Below, one piece after another: positions 1-8,669 of a stretch of DNA of 64,000 nt. The notes under the pieces were generated by a model. That model did no database searches. It had not been told where the DNA came from and saw only the letters and a program-made list of their open reading frames with translations. A program made the position numbers and the translations under genes. This DNA comes from Flavobacteriales bacterium UBA7468. GTDB taxonomy: Bacteria > Bacteroidota > Bacteroidia > Flavobacteriales_D > Crocinitomicaceae. The DNA is taken from NCBI GenBank assembly GCA_002478565.1, contig DLPC01000019.1:1-64000 (forward strand), in the 5' to 3' direction. The stretch's first letter is position 1; each line of letters opens with the position of its first letter.

Positions 1-150
1 GAACTGGAAGATATTTATACGAATGAATTTGGGAATTTAGTGCATGGAACACTTCCCGAAGGAACAGATGTAATGAATTCTCTAAAATTAGTTTCAGAAC
101 GAATAAAAGACATCAAGTGGAGCATAGACTCCACGGAAATACAAATTTAG
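1..150 (+). CDS. C-terminal end of an unidentified protein (5' partial)
   Basis: An open frame enters from the left edge in frame 1 and ends at TAG 148-150, giving the last 49 residues of a protein (…GTLPEGTDVMNSLK…STEIQI). The fragment is polar and shows no sorting domain, membrane segment or recognisable motif. The next gene is on the other strand and converges on it, with 56 bases between them. The function cannot be judged from this tail. It is called coding because the frame is open from the edge and the composition is protein-like. Confidence 0.55.
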   Translation, partial: ELEDIYTNEFGNLVHGTLPEGTDVMNSLKLVSERIKDIKWSIDSTEIQI

Positions 151-206
151 CAAGTGTTTAAAATAGCTGAATAATAATAAGGAATTGTTCAATTTGTCAA
201 TCCACC

Positions 207-3200
207 CTACCTCACCAACACCACACTCCCCACAACCTCAAACTCTTTCTCAAAACCAGTTTCTACGAAATTGATTTTGTAAGTATACACGCCATCAGGC
301 GACATGCTGGCGCCTTTTGTGTTGGTAACGGTACCGTCCCAACCATTCAAAGGGTCTTGGCTTTCGAAGATGATTTCTCCCCATCGGTTGAAGATTTGAA
401 GGGTGTAGCTTTGAAGTGCTAGGCTAGGAGAGAAAATGGGTAAAAATACGTTATTGAGCTCGCTGCCATTTGGTGTAAAGGCATTGGGTACGTAATAAAT
501 GGGGTCTTGCTCGATTTGTACGATTTGTGAATTTGAGTCTGTACAACCGTTGCTGTTGGCAATTTGGAGCATTACCGTGTATGCCCCGGCTTTTTCAGGG
601 AAGGTATGGATAGGTGAAAAAGTAGAGCTCGGTGCTGAACCATCACCAAAATCCCAAACCGAACTTGTGGCGCTTTGCGAGGTGTTTTGCAGAAGCGTTG
701 TTGGGTCAATGATTGGCAAGGGGTTGTTTTGGATCTCAAAATCAGCTACCGGGTTAGGGTCAAAGCAAATGGCACTTGTTTGTGTAAGGTTGGCCGCACA
801 GCCAAACTGATTGGTCGCTGTGAGGCTGACATCATAACATCCAGGTTGGGTGTAGAGATTATTCAGAGTGGCGGTATTGCTACTCGTTACTGCGTTGCCA
901 AAACTCCAGTTGTAAATGGTATTAGCTTCAACTTGATTATTGCTAAAAGCAATGCTCAAAGGCAAACAGCCTGACCAAGCTGGAATGGTGAAGTCCAAGG
1001 CAGGATTTGGGTTTACAATGAGGTGCAAGTTCAGAATAGAATCACAACCATATTGGTTTGGGTAGGTCACTGAAGTGCTGGTAGCGCCTGTTAACGTTTG
1101 CCCGTTCCAAACGAGTGGCAATTGGTTTTGGCACAGCACCACTGTATCATAAGAAACATGTGTTGGGTTGACCGTCAAGTTCAAAAGATAATCATATGCA
1201 CAAACGGCAGCTGCAGGCTGAAAAACGTAAGAAAAGCTACCGCTCTGTTGGCTCGAGAAAGAAGGTGTCCAAGTACCTGCAACGCCGTTATCTGAAATGA
1301 GTGGCAAAGTTAGGGCCTCATTTTGGCAAATAGTGCTCGGTAAACTAAAGCTAGGGTCATATAAAGTAGATACCACAATAGTTTGTTGCGCAGTGACAGG
1401 GCATAGTCCTGCACTAGGAGTAAAAGTATAAGTGGTGGTGTTTTGATTATCAAACGCTGGTGTCCAAGTTCCGTTAAGCCCGTTGTTTGAAATGAAAGGC
1501 AAGACTAAACTAGCGCCCGCACAAATAGAATCTGGTAAGGTGAAGGTGGGCGTAACAGGCGTATTGATACCAATTGTGTAAACCCCCGAAACAGGGCACA
1601 CAACTCCCTGACTAATTGAAGTTAAACCTGTGCTACTTGGTGTAAAAGTATAAGTTGAAGTCTGCTGATTGTTAAATGGCTGTGACCACGCTCCAGAAAG
1701 CCCTTCATTGGATACTGAAGGTAAGGTATAAGTATCACCAATACACAAAGCTGTAGGCAAACCAAAGCTAGGCGTAAAGCTTGGCGCTACAAAAACGGTA
1801 TGTGTGGCCGTTGCAGGGCAACCGCTGATGACGTTGTAAGTGGTAGGCGTAAAAGTATAGGTGGTGGTAGCTTGGCTATTGAAAGCTGGAGACCACGCAC
1901 CACTAATTCCATTGTTAGACTGTGCAGGAAAAGCATAGCTAGAGCCTTGACACAAAGAATCAAGTAAAGAGAAAACAGGTTGGGTTTGCGGTATGATATT
2001 TACCGTATGTTGTGCAGGTACAGGGCAACCAACCGCAGGTGTGGGCGCGGTGGGTGTCCAGGTGTACGTTGTAGTGGCTTGGTTGTTAAAAGCTGGCGCC
2101 CAAGTACCAAAAGCCCCATTTTGGGTAGCAACAGGAAAAACCAAATTGCCATTGACACAAACGTTTGAAGCAATATTGAAAGAAGGCGAAGAGTTGGGTA
2201 CAATGATTACCGTAACTTGAATGACCTGATTGCAAGTGGTATCATTTGGCGTAAAAGTATAAGTGGTCGTAGCTTGGTTGTTGAAGGCCGGAGACCAGGC
2301 ACCCACAATGTTATTCAAAGAAGTATTAGGCAATGTATAACTTGTCCCCTGGCAAAACGGCCCCACATTCCCGAAGAACGGATACACGATTTCAGTGAGG
2401 CTTATTGTAGAATCGTTAGAAGTGTTGTTCGTAAAATTACTCTCCGGATAAACCCCCAATTGTGTCGCATTTTGATTTACTACCATACTCAGAGAGAATG
2501 GACTTGAAATACCCGTAGGAATGGTAACCAATGTGCTCAAACTAAGACTGTCTCCCATTAGAATATTCGAAGGCAGCAGTACCGTAGAAATCAAAATACT
2601 GTCATTCACAAACACCGAAACCGGCGTGCCTGCTAGTAAGGTATCGTTGGAATTGATGTTGTAAACAGAATAATCCAAAGTCAAATCATGGTTCTGACAA
2701 ATGTCTTGACCAGTAATACTATCAAGAGAAATTGTTGCATCAGGAAGTTCAGATTGGATGGAGGTGATGATGGTGGAGATGTTTCGTAGTACATAAGAAT
2801 TCATTGTAATTTGAAAACTCGTATTTCCCACACTTAAATAATTATTTATGAAATAAGTGTCTACATCCATATTCCAACTAGTATTACTACCTGTAAAACT
2901 ATTTGTTCCGTTAAAAGGATTATTAGGAGGATTTTGAGCGTTGCTCAATGTATTTCCATTGATTTTTACAGATTCGTTCCAAAAAGCATTAGGACTTCCA
3001 TTGTATGCAATATATGTCATTTTAGCACCCACTGTGCTAGTCACATTTAAATTGGTAATCGGAAAACTATGAGTAGTTGTAAAACCACCGCCCACTGTTT
3101 GATATCCATCGTAAATGTTTAATTGCTTATTTGGAAGTGATGGGTTTGAGTAAACAACAATTAAATTCCAACCCGCATAATTCATTGTATTTCCACAATA

Positions 3201-3674
3201 AAATGATGAATAGGGGTTTAAATTGAAATTTGATACCTGATATAAACCATTACCTATTGTTTGAACAAGAGTGGTAACATCTTTTATTGCACTGAAAAAA
3301 TAGCAAGGATTAGTAAAAGTAGCTGGATTGATATCAATTACATTTACATTATCAGGGATAAGGTTGTTGCCATTAAGTGTGATGGTTGTTCCATTGCCAT
3401 TAGATATACCAGACCAAATAATGTATGCACCAACAATAGTTTGATTAGCAGCAAGATTTAATGACGCGGAGGAATTCGTGAGCATTAAACATGGTAATGC
3501 ATTAAAGTTTGGGTTGTCAAAAGTGTTGTGTGACTTTCCTATGATAGTATATTCAAAAGGTCCATTAAATTGTTGATACAAAGTATGAGGTACATTAACC
3601 TGTGAATTGCCAAAAAAACTTAATAGGCAAAACAACATCAAGAATCTTAAATATGTCTTTTGAAAACAATTCAT
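207..3674 (-). CDS. Giant repeat surface protein, T9SS type B (gliding-associated) sorting domain
   Basis: 1155-residue secreted protein. The N-terminus has a signal peptide (hydrophobic LMLFCLLSFFGNSQ, cut near residue 25). Residues about 40-310 form an adhesin-like beta domain (AGWNLIVVYSNPSLPNKQ). A CARDB-like segment with SNFTNNTSND follows, then six imperfect repeats of about 70 residues (see repeat feature). Next is a PKD-like domain (VWDFGDGSAPSSTFSPIHTF), and the C-terminus is a gliding-associated type B domain (YYVPNAFTPNGSELNNVF, IFNRWGEIIFES, WDGT, PDGVYTYKINF). Family knowledge: T9SS exports such proteins and anchors them to, or releases them from, the cell surface. An adhesive role is inferred from the architecture. 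Transcription is away from the next cargo gene, and the start ATG sits directly before the signal peptide. Confidence 0.9.
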   Translation of the reverse strand: MNCFQKTYLRFLMLFCLLSFFGNSQVNVPHTLYQQFNGPFEYTIIGKSHNTFDNPNFNALPCLMLTNSSASLNLAANQTIVGAYIIWSGISNGNGTTITLNGNNLIPDNVNVIDINPATFTNPCYFFSAIKDVTTLVQTIGNGLYQVSNFNLNPYSSFYCGNTMNYAGWNLIVVYSNPSLPNKQLNIYDGYQTVGGGFTTTHSFPITNLNVTSTVGAKMTYIAYNGSPNAFWNESVKINGNTLSNAQNPPNNPFNGTNSFTGSNTSWNMDVDTYFINNYLSVGNTSFQITMNSYVLRNISTIITSIQSELPDATISLDSITGQDICQNHDLTLDYSVYNINSNDTLLAGTPVSVFVNDSILISTVLLPSNILMGDSLSLSTLVTIPTGISSPFSLSMVVNQNATQLGVYPESNFTNNTSNDSTISLTEIVYPFFGNVGPFCQGTSYTLPNTSLNNIVGAWSPAFNNQATTTYTFTPNDTTCNQVIQVTVIIVPNSSPSFNIASNVCVNGNLVFPVATQNGAFGTWAPAFNNQATTTYTWTPTAPTPAVGCPVPAQHTVNIIPQTQPVFSLLDSLCQGSSYAFPAQSNNGISGAWSPAFNSQATTTYTFTPTTYNVISGCPATATHTVFVAPSFTPSFGLPTALCIGDTYTLPSVSNEGLSGAWSQPFNNQQTSTYTFTPSSTGLTSISQGVVCPVSGVYTIGINTPVTPTFTLPDSICAGASLVLPFISNNGLNGTWTPAFDNQNTTTYTFTPSAGLCPVTAQQTIVVSTLYDPSFSLPSTICQNEALTLPLISDNGVAGTWTPSFSSQQSGSFSYVFQPAAAVCAYDYLLNLTVNPTHVSYDTVVLCQNQLPLVWNGQTLTGATSTSVTYPNQYGCDSILNLHLIVNPNPALDFTIPAWSGCLPLSIAFSNNQVEANTIYNWSFGNAVTSSNTATLNNLYTQPGCYDVSLTATNQFGCAANLTQTSAICFDPNPVADFEIQNNPLPIIDPTTLLQNTSQSATSSVWDFGDGSAPSSTFSPIHTFPEKAGAYTVMLQIANSNGCTDSNSQIVQIEQDPIYYVPNAFTPNGSELNNVFLPIFSPSLALQSYTLQIFNRWGEIIFESQDPLNGWDGTVTNTKGASMSPDGVYTYKINFVETGFEKEFEVVGSVVLVR
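1168..2380 (-). repeat. Six tandem protein-level repeats inside the T9SS type B protein
   Basis: Six copies of a unit of about 65-75 residues. The consensus is Cys-x-(G/N)…LP…s-x-nG-x-x-G-(A/T)-W-(S/T/A)-P-x-F-(N/D/S)-x-Q…TYTFTP, then a second Cys. Copies recur in the coding DNA as the near-identical string gtaaaagtata followed by agtggtgg-like bases, for example near 1421, 1636, 1848 and 2258. The two cysteines per unit could form a disulfide. Units differ by point changes and short indels, so this is an old expansion rather than a recent duplication. Confidence 0.8.
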
Positions 3675-3757
3675 AACTACATATATAACAAGCTATTGCA
3701 TGTAAAGTTCATTAAACGTTTATGAAACTAATTTAGCACAAAAATGAAGCATCTTTC

Positions 3758-4486
3758 TCATAACCTTACCAAATAAGAAACATTAAGCCCACCACTATAC
3801 CAATGGCCGCTCACAGGGGTGTTGGTGATTTTCAGAAGGCCATAGCGGAAGGTAGGTTCAACTTTGATGCGCATGATTGGGCTGATGTGCATTTCAAGAC
3901 CAGCGCTGATGGTAGCAAACAAATTGAAGCGGTTGTATGTGTCAATGGAGGTGATGTCTTGCCTTGTGGTGCTGTCTTTGAAATTGGCAATATAGGTGCG
4001 GCTCTGCTTGAGTAAAAAGGCACTTGATATACCTGCACTGGTAGTGAGGCGCATGCGGTTTGTTCCGAAACTAAAGTTGACCTTTGTCGGAATTTCCAGG
4101 TAGTGGTAATTATTGTTATACTTGAAACTTTCAGGGACTACTGGGTCAATCAAAGAACCTGCTATGTCAATCTTTTTTGTAGAAAAGCCTCTGTTGGCAT
4201 ATTGTATTCCGGTCTGAAAACAAAATTGCTCATTGAAGTTATAGCCCAAATGGAGCCCACCTGTGTAGCCCATATTAACGGTTTCATTTTCATTTCTGTA
4301 ATTAATAATAGAGGTACTATTTTGGCTCCCATCATTGTTGAGTAAAGTGCGGTAGCAAATTTCAGGGGAGGCAGAAATACCAATTTCAAAACGCTTAAAA
4401 GTTCCAGCCTGAACTTCGTTCGGCGTTCGCTGAGCATAGCCAAAAAAGGCGAGTAGGGTAAAGGTGAGTAGAGCGAGGTGTTGCAT
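3758..4486 (-). CDS. Outer-membrane beta-barrel protein (PorT-like fold)
   Basis: 242 residues from the ATG at 4484-4486, which begins the signal peptide (MQHLALLTFTLLAFFGYAQ). A longer frame to 4525 would run into the upstream gene and push the signal peptide inward, so it was not chosen. The body alternates polar and hydrophobic residues in barrel-like strands (LHLGYNFNEQFCFQTGIQYANR, with related strands ending at the C-terminus in LNVSYLVRL). The C-terminus finishes with the hydrophobic strand typical of outer-membrane barrels. This resembles the 'outer membrane beta-barrel' proteins of Bacteroidota. It may be co-transcribed with the T9SS gene just upstream (14 bases). The specific function is unknown. 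Confidence 0.75.
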   Translation of the reverse strand: MQHLALLTFTLLAFFGYAQRTPNEVQAGTFKRFEIGISASPEICYRTLLNNDGSQNSTSIINYRNENETVNMGYTGGLHLGYNFNEQFCFQTGIQYANRGFSTKKIDIAGSLIDPVVPESFKYNNNYHYLEIPTKVNFSFGTNRMRLTTSAGISSAFLLKQSRTYIANFKDSTTRQDITSIDTYNRFNLFATISAGLEMHISPIMRIKVEPTFRYGLLKITNTPVSGHWYSGGLNVSYLVRL

Positions 4487-4500
4487 GTGCTGGATTAAGT

Positions 4501-5685
4501 TTATTCTAGACGTATTTTCTGACAATAGTTGCCTTGTGGAGTGGAGATTTGGAGTAAGTAGATACCTGGATTTAAAACTAAATCAATTAACTGTTTTTCT
4601 CTTTGCTCATTGATATGAATTGTTTGAACCACTCTGCCTTCTGCGGATACAATTGAAATGAGATCACCTTGAGAAAATTGACCATTAATCGTAAACTGAC
4701 CATCATTTGGATTTGGTCCAATTGTAAACGATGCTTTCTCTGGCTCATCGATACCTGCACATCCAACAGTCACAGTTACAGTATCCGTCGAATACACACC
4801 ATTTATTGTCATAGTAACCACATAGGTAGTCGTTACCGATGGGTGTACATAAACACCTGCTGTATTTGTATCAACTACGGTACCATCCAACATATACCAA
4901 TAAGCAGGTAAATTGCTGATTTTTTCACCAATAAATACCGTATCACCAGGGCAAATAAAATAATCTTGTCCAGCATTGACTTGTAAACCACCTGGAATGC
5001 TATCGAGAGGGGTGACGGAAAATTTATCTAATAATACATAACCTCTACCAGTGGCTGGCCAAAAAGGCAATTGACAAATAAAGTCGGTTTCTACATCAGA
5101 ATTGAAATTACCAACAGTCATATATTTTTCCCCGCCAGTAGCTTCATAAATGCCACTGGTTTTTACCCATTGCATTTCATTTTGAACCAACTCATTATTA
5201 AAGTATTTCACCTGAGCTTCCAAATTAAAATAGTCGCCTGTATTTGAATGTAACGCTGTATCACTAAAATGAATACCCACGTTATTTGTTAAAAAATGTG
5301 CTAAGTCGTTCCAATGCAAGGAATAAAAATCCACCTTATATATCTTCTTGAAAACCAAACTATCAATAAGTTCACATTGAACATATTCTCTTTGGTCATG
5401 AAACTCAGGATATGGATCATTATATAGTGACTGATAAGTTAATATTCCGAACATATTTGGCCCAGCAATCGTGTCGAATGAAGCTAAATTATTTATGTAT
5501 TTTATTAAATCTGGTGTTAACACATTCGGATTACTCCAGCCAGGAATAACTGGTCCATTAGGTTCGGAGAACACTAAAAAATTATCTAAACAATTTGAGC
5601 AATTTTCAATGCTTGGATTGGGAACCAAGTTATATTGGCCAAAGAGAGTTGATGAGAAAGAAATGATGAATAGGAATCGAATCAT
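4501..5685 (-). CDS. Secreted protein with T9SS type A sorting domain
   Basis: 394 residues. A signal peptide (MIRFLFIISFSSTLFGQ) is followed by NLVPNPSIENC and W-rich stretches, the start typical of a group of Bacteroidota cargo proteins with a jelly-roll-like N-terminal domain of about 200 residues. A short Ig-like domain with AGQDYFICPGDTVFIGE follows. The C-terminal type A sorting domain is clear (FTIGPNPNDGQFTINGQ, then ISVVSAEGRVVQTI-like strands and PGIYLLQISTPQG). The protein should be exported by T9SS. No catalytic motif was recognised. It is 19 bases downstream of the next type B cargo gene, so the two probably share a transcript. Confidence 0.85.
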   Translation of the reverse strand: MIRFLFIISFSSTLFGQYNLVPNPSIENCSNCLDNFLVFSEPNGPVIPGWSNPNVLTPDLIKYINNLASFDTIAGPNMFGILTYQSLYNDPYPEFHDQREYVQCELIDSLVFKKIYKVDFYSLHWNDLAHFLTNNVGIHFSDTALHSNTGDYFNLEAQVKYFNNELVQNEMQWVKTSGIYEATGGEKYMTVGNFNSDVETDFICQLPFWPATGRGYVLLDKFSVTPLDSIPGGLQVNAGQDYFICPGDTVFIGEKISNLPAYWYMLDGTVVDTNTAGVYVHPSVTTTYVVTMTINGVYSTDTVTVTVGCAGIDEPEKASFTIGPNPNDGQFTINGQFSQGDLISIVSAEGRVVQTIHINEQREKQLIDLVLNPGIYLLQISTPQGNYCQKIRLE

Positions 5686-5704
5686 TATTTTAATTTACAC
5701 CTTT

Positions 5705-7648
5705 TCAATAAGCTATATGGAAAAATCCTTGATAGCTTTTTGTAAGAACGGGTTGGTTTAGGTTTTGGTTGCCTTGGTAATGTAGCGTAATTTGGTAAAA
5801 ATAAGCACCTTCCTCAACTTTTTCACTTTTTACTTTTGCATCCCATATGTTATTAGTTCCTGAATTGAGTTGCCCCTTCCATTGATGCAGCACAGTACCA
5901 TTTCGGTTTAAAATGTTCACCTGGCATTCCACTACCTGATTCACAAAGATTATGAACACATCATTAATGCCGTCGTTGTTTGGTGAAAATACATTCGGAA
6001 TTTCGCACAACAGTTCATTGTTTACCTGCACACTTAAAGAAAAAGTATCGGCACAACTCGGATCATTTTGATAAGCAACGAGTTGTATGTTATAGAGCCC
6101 GGTAGTGTCAAAAGCAAGATTAGTCAGTTCCGTACTTGTATTTAACCCATTTAAAGACCATACAAAGTTGTTGGCATTCAACGATTGGTTTGAAATTGTA
6201 AGCGTTTCATTTACTGCAACAACCTGAGTTGATAGCTCGAAAGAAGCCACTGTTTGGATGATACTTTCTATGACAATCGTTGTGTCGTTGGTGCAGCCGT
6301 TTTGGTCTTGAATAGTTAGGTTATGACTGCCTGAACTCAAGTTATTAAAAAGTGTGCTGCTCTGTAAATTAGAATTATCTAATTGGTAAGTCAAAGGAAG
6401 CGAGCTTGAATTACCTTGCACAACCACTTCTCCAGAATTAGCGCCACAAATCGAACCTGTAAGTTCAAGGTCTAAAAACTGAGGCAGATCCAACACATTC
6501 ACTTTCACAGGCCTCACCACAGAACAAGAATCAGAACTCCAAATTCTTACAGTTAATAATGCTGACGTATCGGAAATAAAAATCGGGTTGGCACAATTTG
6601 AACAGCTTAAATGTTCTGCGGGGCTCCATTCATAGGCAATTCCGCCGTTAGCATAAAGTTGCAAAGGTGAATTGGCACAAATCGTAGTATCATTTATCGT
6701 AGTTACTTGACTAGTTTCACAGGTGGTACCATGTTCAATAAAGAATTCATTATAAATGTTATACGGTGGGGATGGGGCGTTCATTTCCCAAGAAAGTTTC
6801 CAATTTAAGCTGTGATTCGGATTTACCAAGTTTTCACAATTAATTAAAGCATCGTACCCATTCACGTAATAATCGGGTGTATCATTAGAAAGTCCAAATA
6901 ATTCATTATTTTCAAAATAGAAGCAGCCTTGAGGGCCATCACTCGTTAAATTCCCTTCGCCTTTTAAAAGACCAGCGTTATAAATCCCATTGTTAAAACT
7001 TAAAAAACTCCCATCGCCTGGGGTCCATTCAGATATTCTAGAAGAGCAAATAGCCCAACCCACGTCAGATGAGCTAGTAATTTCATTCATGTGAGTTAGT
7101 AGAAAATCTGATGAAAATTGTTCATCTTGATTATTAATAAGAATGTATGAACTAGTTAGATCAAGATTAGGATTTTCATACAGTATATATAAATAAATTG
7201 TACTAAATATACAACCAAAACAATCGCTAACATTTGGAATTCCGATTATAAATGTACTATCATCGGATTCAATACTTTGAGTAACGTCCAATGCGTGAAT
7301 GTAAATATTTGGGGCAGTGGAAAGGTTACTTGCATTGAACGCACTTTTTCTTGATTGAGAATTAAAAGTAAAATTTGAATCACCAAGAGTGATATTGAAA
7401 TTGATAAAAGGCAAGGAATTATTCCAATATTCTGTGCCAAATAAAAATGCTTTTTTAATAGTGCTTCCCGGAGCAATATGGACTTTCAAGGTGTCACTTC
7501 CTCCAGCCATCAGAGTAGAAAATCCTGCGCCGGTAACACCACAGTGACAATTGTCTTGATAGAATAAAATCTGGGCAAAGGTTGGTTCGGCATTCCAACA
7601 GAATACCACAAGTAAAAAGAGAAAGTATAGTTTTCTTTTCAAATCCAT
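5705..7648 (-). CDS. Secreted surface protein, T9SS type B sorting domain, SprB-like repeat
   Basis: 647 residues with a signal peptide (LYFLFLLVVFCWNAEPTFAQ). The N-terminal half resembles the first domain of the giant protein at 207-3674 (a beta domain with an LYILYENPN segment). Around residues 340-390 there is a cysteine pair (HLSCSNCANP). A SprB-like repeat follows (SGSHNLTIQDQNGC), then a PKD-like domain. The C-terminus is the gliding-associated type B domain (CEIPNVFSPNNDGINDVF, VNILNRNGTVLHQW, EEGAYFYQITL). The role is probably surface adhesion or exopolymer binding, inferred from architecture only. The start ATG at 7646-7648 fits the signal peptide. Confidence 0.87.
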   Translation of the reverse strand: MDLKRKLYFLFLLVVFCWNAEPTFAQILFYQDNCHCGVTGAGFSTLMAGGSDTLKVHIAPGSTIKKAFLFGTEYWNNSLPFINFNITLGDSNFTFNSQSRKSAFNASNLSTAPNIYIHALDVTQSIESDDSTFIIGIPNVSDCFGCIFSTIYLYILYENPNLDLTSSYILINNQDEQFSSDFLLTHMNEITSSSDVGWAICSSRISEWTPGDGSFLSFNNGIYNAGLLKGEGNLTSDGPQGCFYFENNELFGLSNDTPDYYVNGYDALINCENLVNPNHSLNWKLSWEMNAPSPPYNIYNEFFIEHGTTCETSQVTTINDTTICANSPLQLYANGGIAYEWSPAEHLSCSNCANPIFISDTSALLTVRIWSSDSCSVVRPVKVNVLDLPQFLDLELTGSICGANSGEVVVQGNSSSLPLTYQLDNSNLQSSTLFNNLSSGSHNLTIQDQNGCTNDTTIVIESIIQTVASFELSTQVVAVNETLTISNQSLNANNFVWSLNGLNTSTELTNLAFDTTGLYNIQLVAYQNDPSCADTFSLSVQVNNELLCEIPNVFSPNNDGINDVFIIFVNQVVECQVNILNRNGTVLHQWKGQLNSGTNNIWDAKVKSEKVEEGAYFYQITLHYQGNQNLNQPVLTKSYQGFFHIAY

Positions 7649-7712
7649 TTGCTAGGCGTACCCTAGCAGTAACGGAAATTATGGGGTGGAGGTGTAGGGA
7701 AGCAATAGTGCT

Positions 7713-8234
7713 TTATTTTTCACCCAAAAGCTCTTCAATCAAAGATTTTGTTTTCGCTAGATAATCTTCTTTAGCGTCGATAGAAAAACCATTGTGTCGG
7801 CGAATTTCCTGGCCGTTTTTGTCGAAGATGATTTCATACGGAAAGCTGCTAACGCCCAGTTTTAAAGCATTTTTTTGATTTGAATTGTGGTAGCAATTGT
7901 CCATATTTCGGTAATGCTTTTGAAAGATATCAATTGAATCTACACAATGAATGGTGATCAGTTTAAAGGGTTGATTTGCAAAAGCTTGCTGCAGTAATTT
8001 CAAAGACGGGTGCTTTTCTCGGCATGGTTTACAGGCATAAAAAGTAAAATTAACCAAGTATACAGTGTCTAAGGATAAATGCAGGCTGTGTCCATTTTGC
8101 GAGATAAACGTTTTGCCCAGTTCATTGAATCGTGAAACATCGGTTTTTTGCTGTGGCGCAACATTGACCACTTCGATGGAGCTGTAATTTCGATGGGCAT
8201 TCCATAAAACGAGCAAGCTCAGGATAAAAATCAC
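7713..8234 (-). CDS. Membrane-anchored thioredoxin-fold protein (CKPC motif)
   Basis: 173 residues starting with GTG at 8232-8234, whose GTGA overlaps the TGA of the upstream gene and so suggests translational coupling. No ATG is available upstream of the fold. Residues 1-12 are a hydrophobic anchor. The thioredoxin/TlpA-like fold follows, with VNFTFYACKPCREKHPS placing the active-site pair at C68 and C71, and the cis-Pro loop near SSFPYEIIFDKNGQE. Family knowledge: such periplasm-facing proteins reduce or isomerise disulfides. The neighbouring cysteine-containing cargo makes a folding role plausible, but that is inference. It probably works with the small membrane protein upstream. Confidence 0.8.
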   Translation of the reverse strand: MIFILSLLVLWNAHRNYSSIEVVNVAPQQKTDVSRFNELGKTFISQNGHSLHLSLDTVYLVNFTFYACKPCREKHPSLKLLQQAFANQPFKLITIHCVDSIDIFQKHYRNMDNCYHNSNQKNALKLGVSSFPYEIIFDKNGQEIRRHNGFSIDAKEDYLAKTKSLIEELLGEK

Positions 8235-8581
8235 AGCGCTGAACCACCATTTTTTTGTTTAATAAAAGTTCCTTCGGCAGCGCCAAGAACCATCAAGCTA
8301 CAGACATTATATAATTGCAACGATAAATTGTGATCTAAAAACATCAGCAAGAGAAGCAAGGCCGCAAAGACGCCAGCTCCCGTTAATCCATAAGGCCTCG
8401 GGAAAAGCACTGCAAATAAACACGATAGCAGAAATAGCAACAAATGATTCTCGATCAGTAACAAGTTGGCCACTTCAAAAGTGAGCCATTGCACAAGAAA
8501 GAAGATGGCCACGAAGCACAATACGGATAGGGATGTCCACCCTATATATTTAAACAACTGCTTGAAGGTCATGGCGTTCAT
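8231..8581 (-). CDS. Small multi-pass membrane protein, unknown function
   Basis: 116 residues with about four hydrophobic segments (from LSVLCFVAIFFLVQWL at residue 17 to a final segment near LYNVCSLMVLGAA) and a basic tail (KQKNGG). No family was recognised. The gene overlaps the thioredoxin-fold gene by four bases (GTGA), so the two are very likely one operon. Either of two in-frame ATGs, three codons apart, could be the start. It may be a membrane partner of the redox protein, but nothing in the sequence shows that directly. Confidence 0.6.
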   Translation of the reverse strand: MNAMTFKQLFKYIGWTSLSVLCFVAIFFLVQWLTFEVANLLLIENHLLLFLLSCLFAVLFPRPYGLTGAGVFAALLLLLMFLDHNLSLQLYNVCSLMVLGAAEGTFIKQKNGGSAL

Positions 8582-8669
8582 TTATCAATATTCAGATTCG
8601 TAAGAACTGTTTATTGATAAAAATATTGCTTTTTTTCTGTTCTAAAGGACAGTAAATTTTCTACAAAAC

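Noticed and set aside
1168..2380. Repeated DNA blocks that could suggest a CRISPR or satellite array
   Set aside because: The blocks sit in one open reading frame at protein-repeat spacing of about 200 bases, with sequence drift; they are coding repeats.
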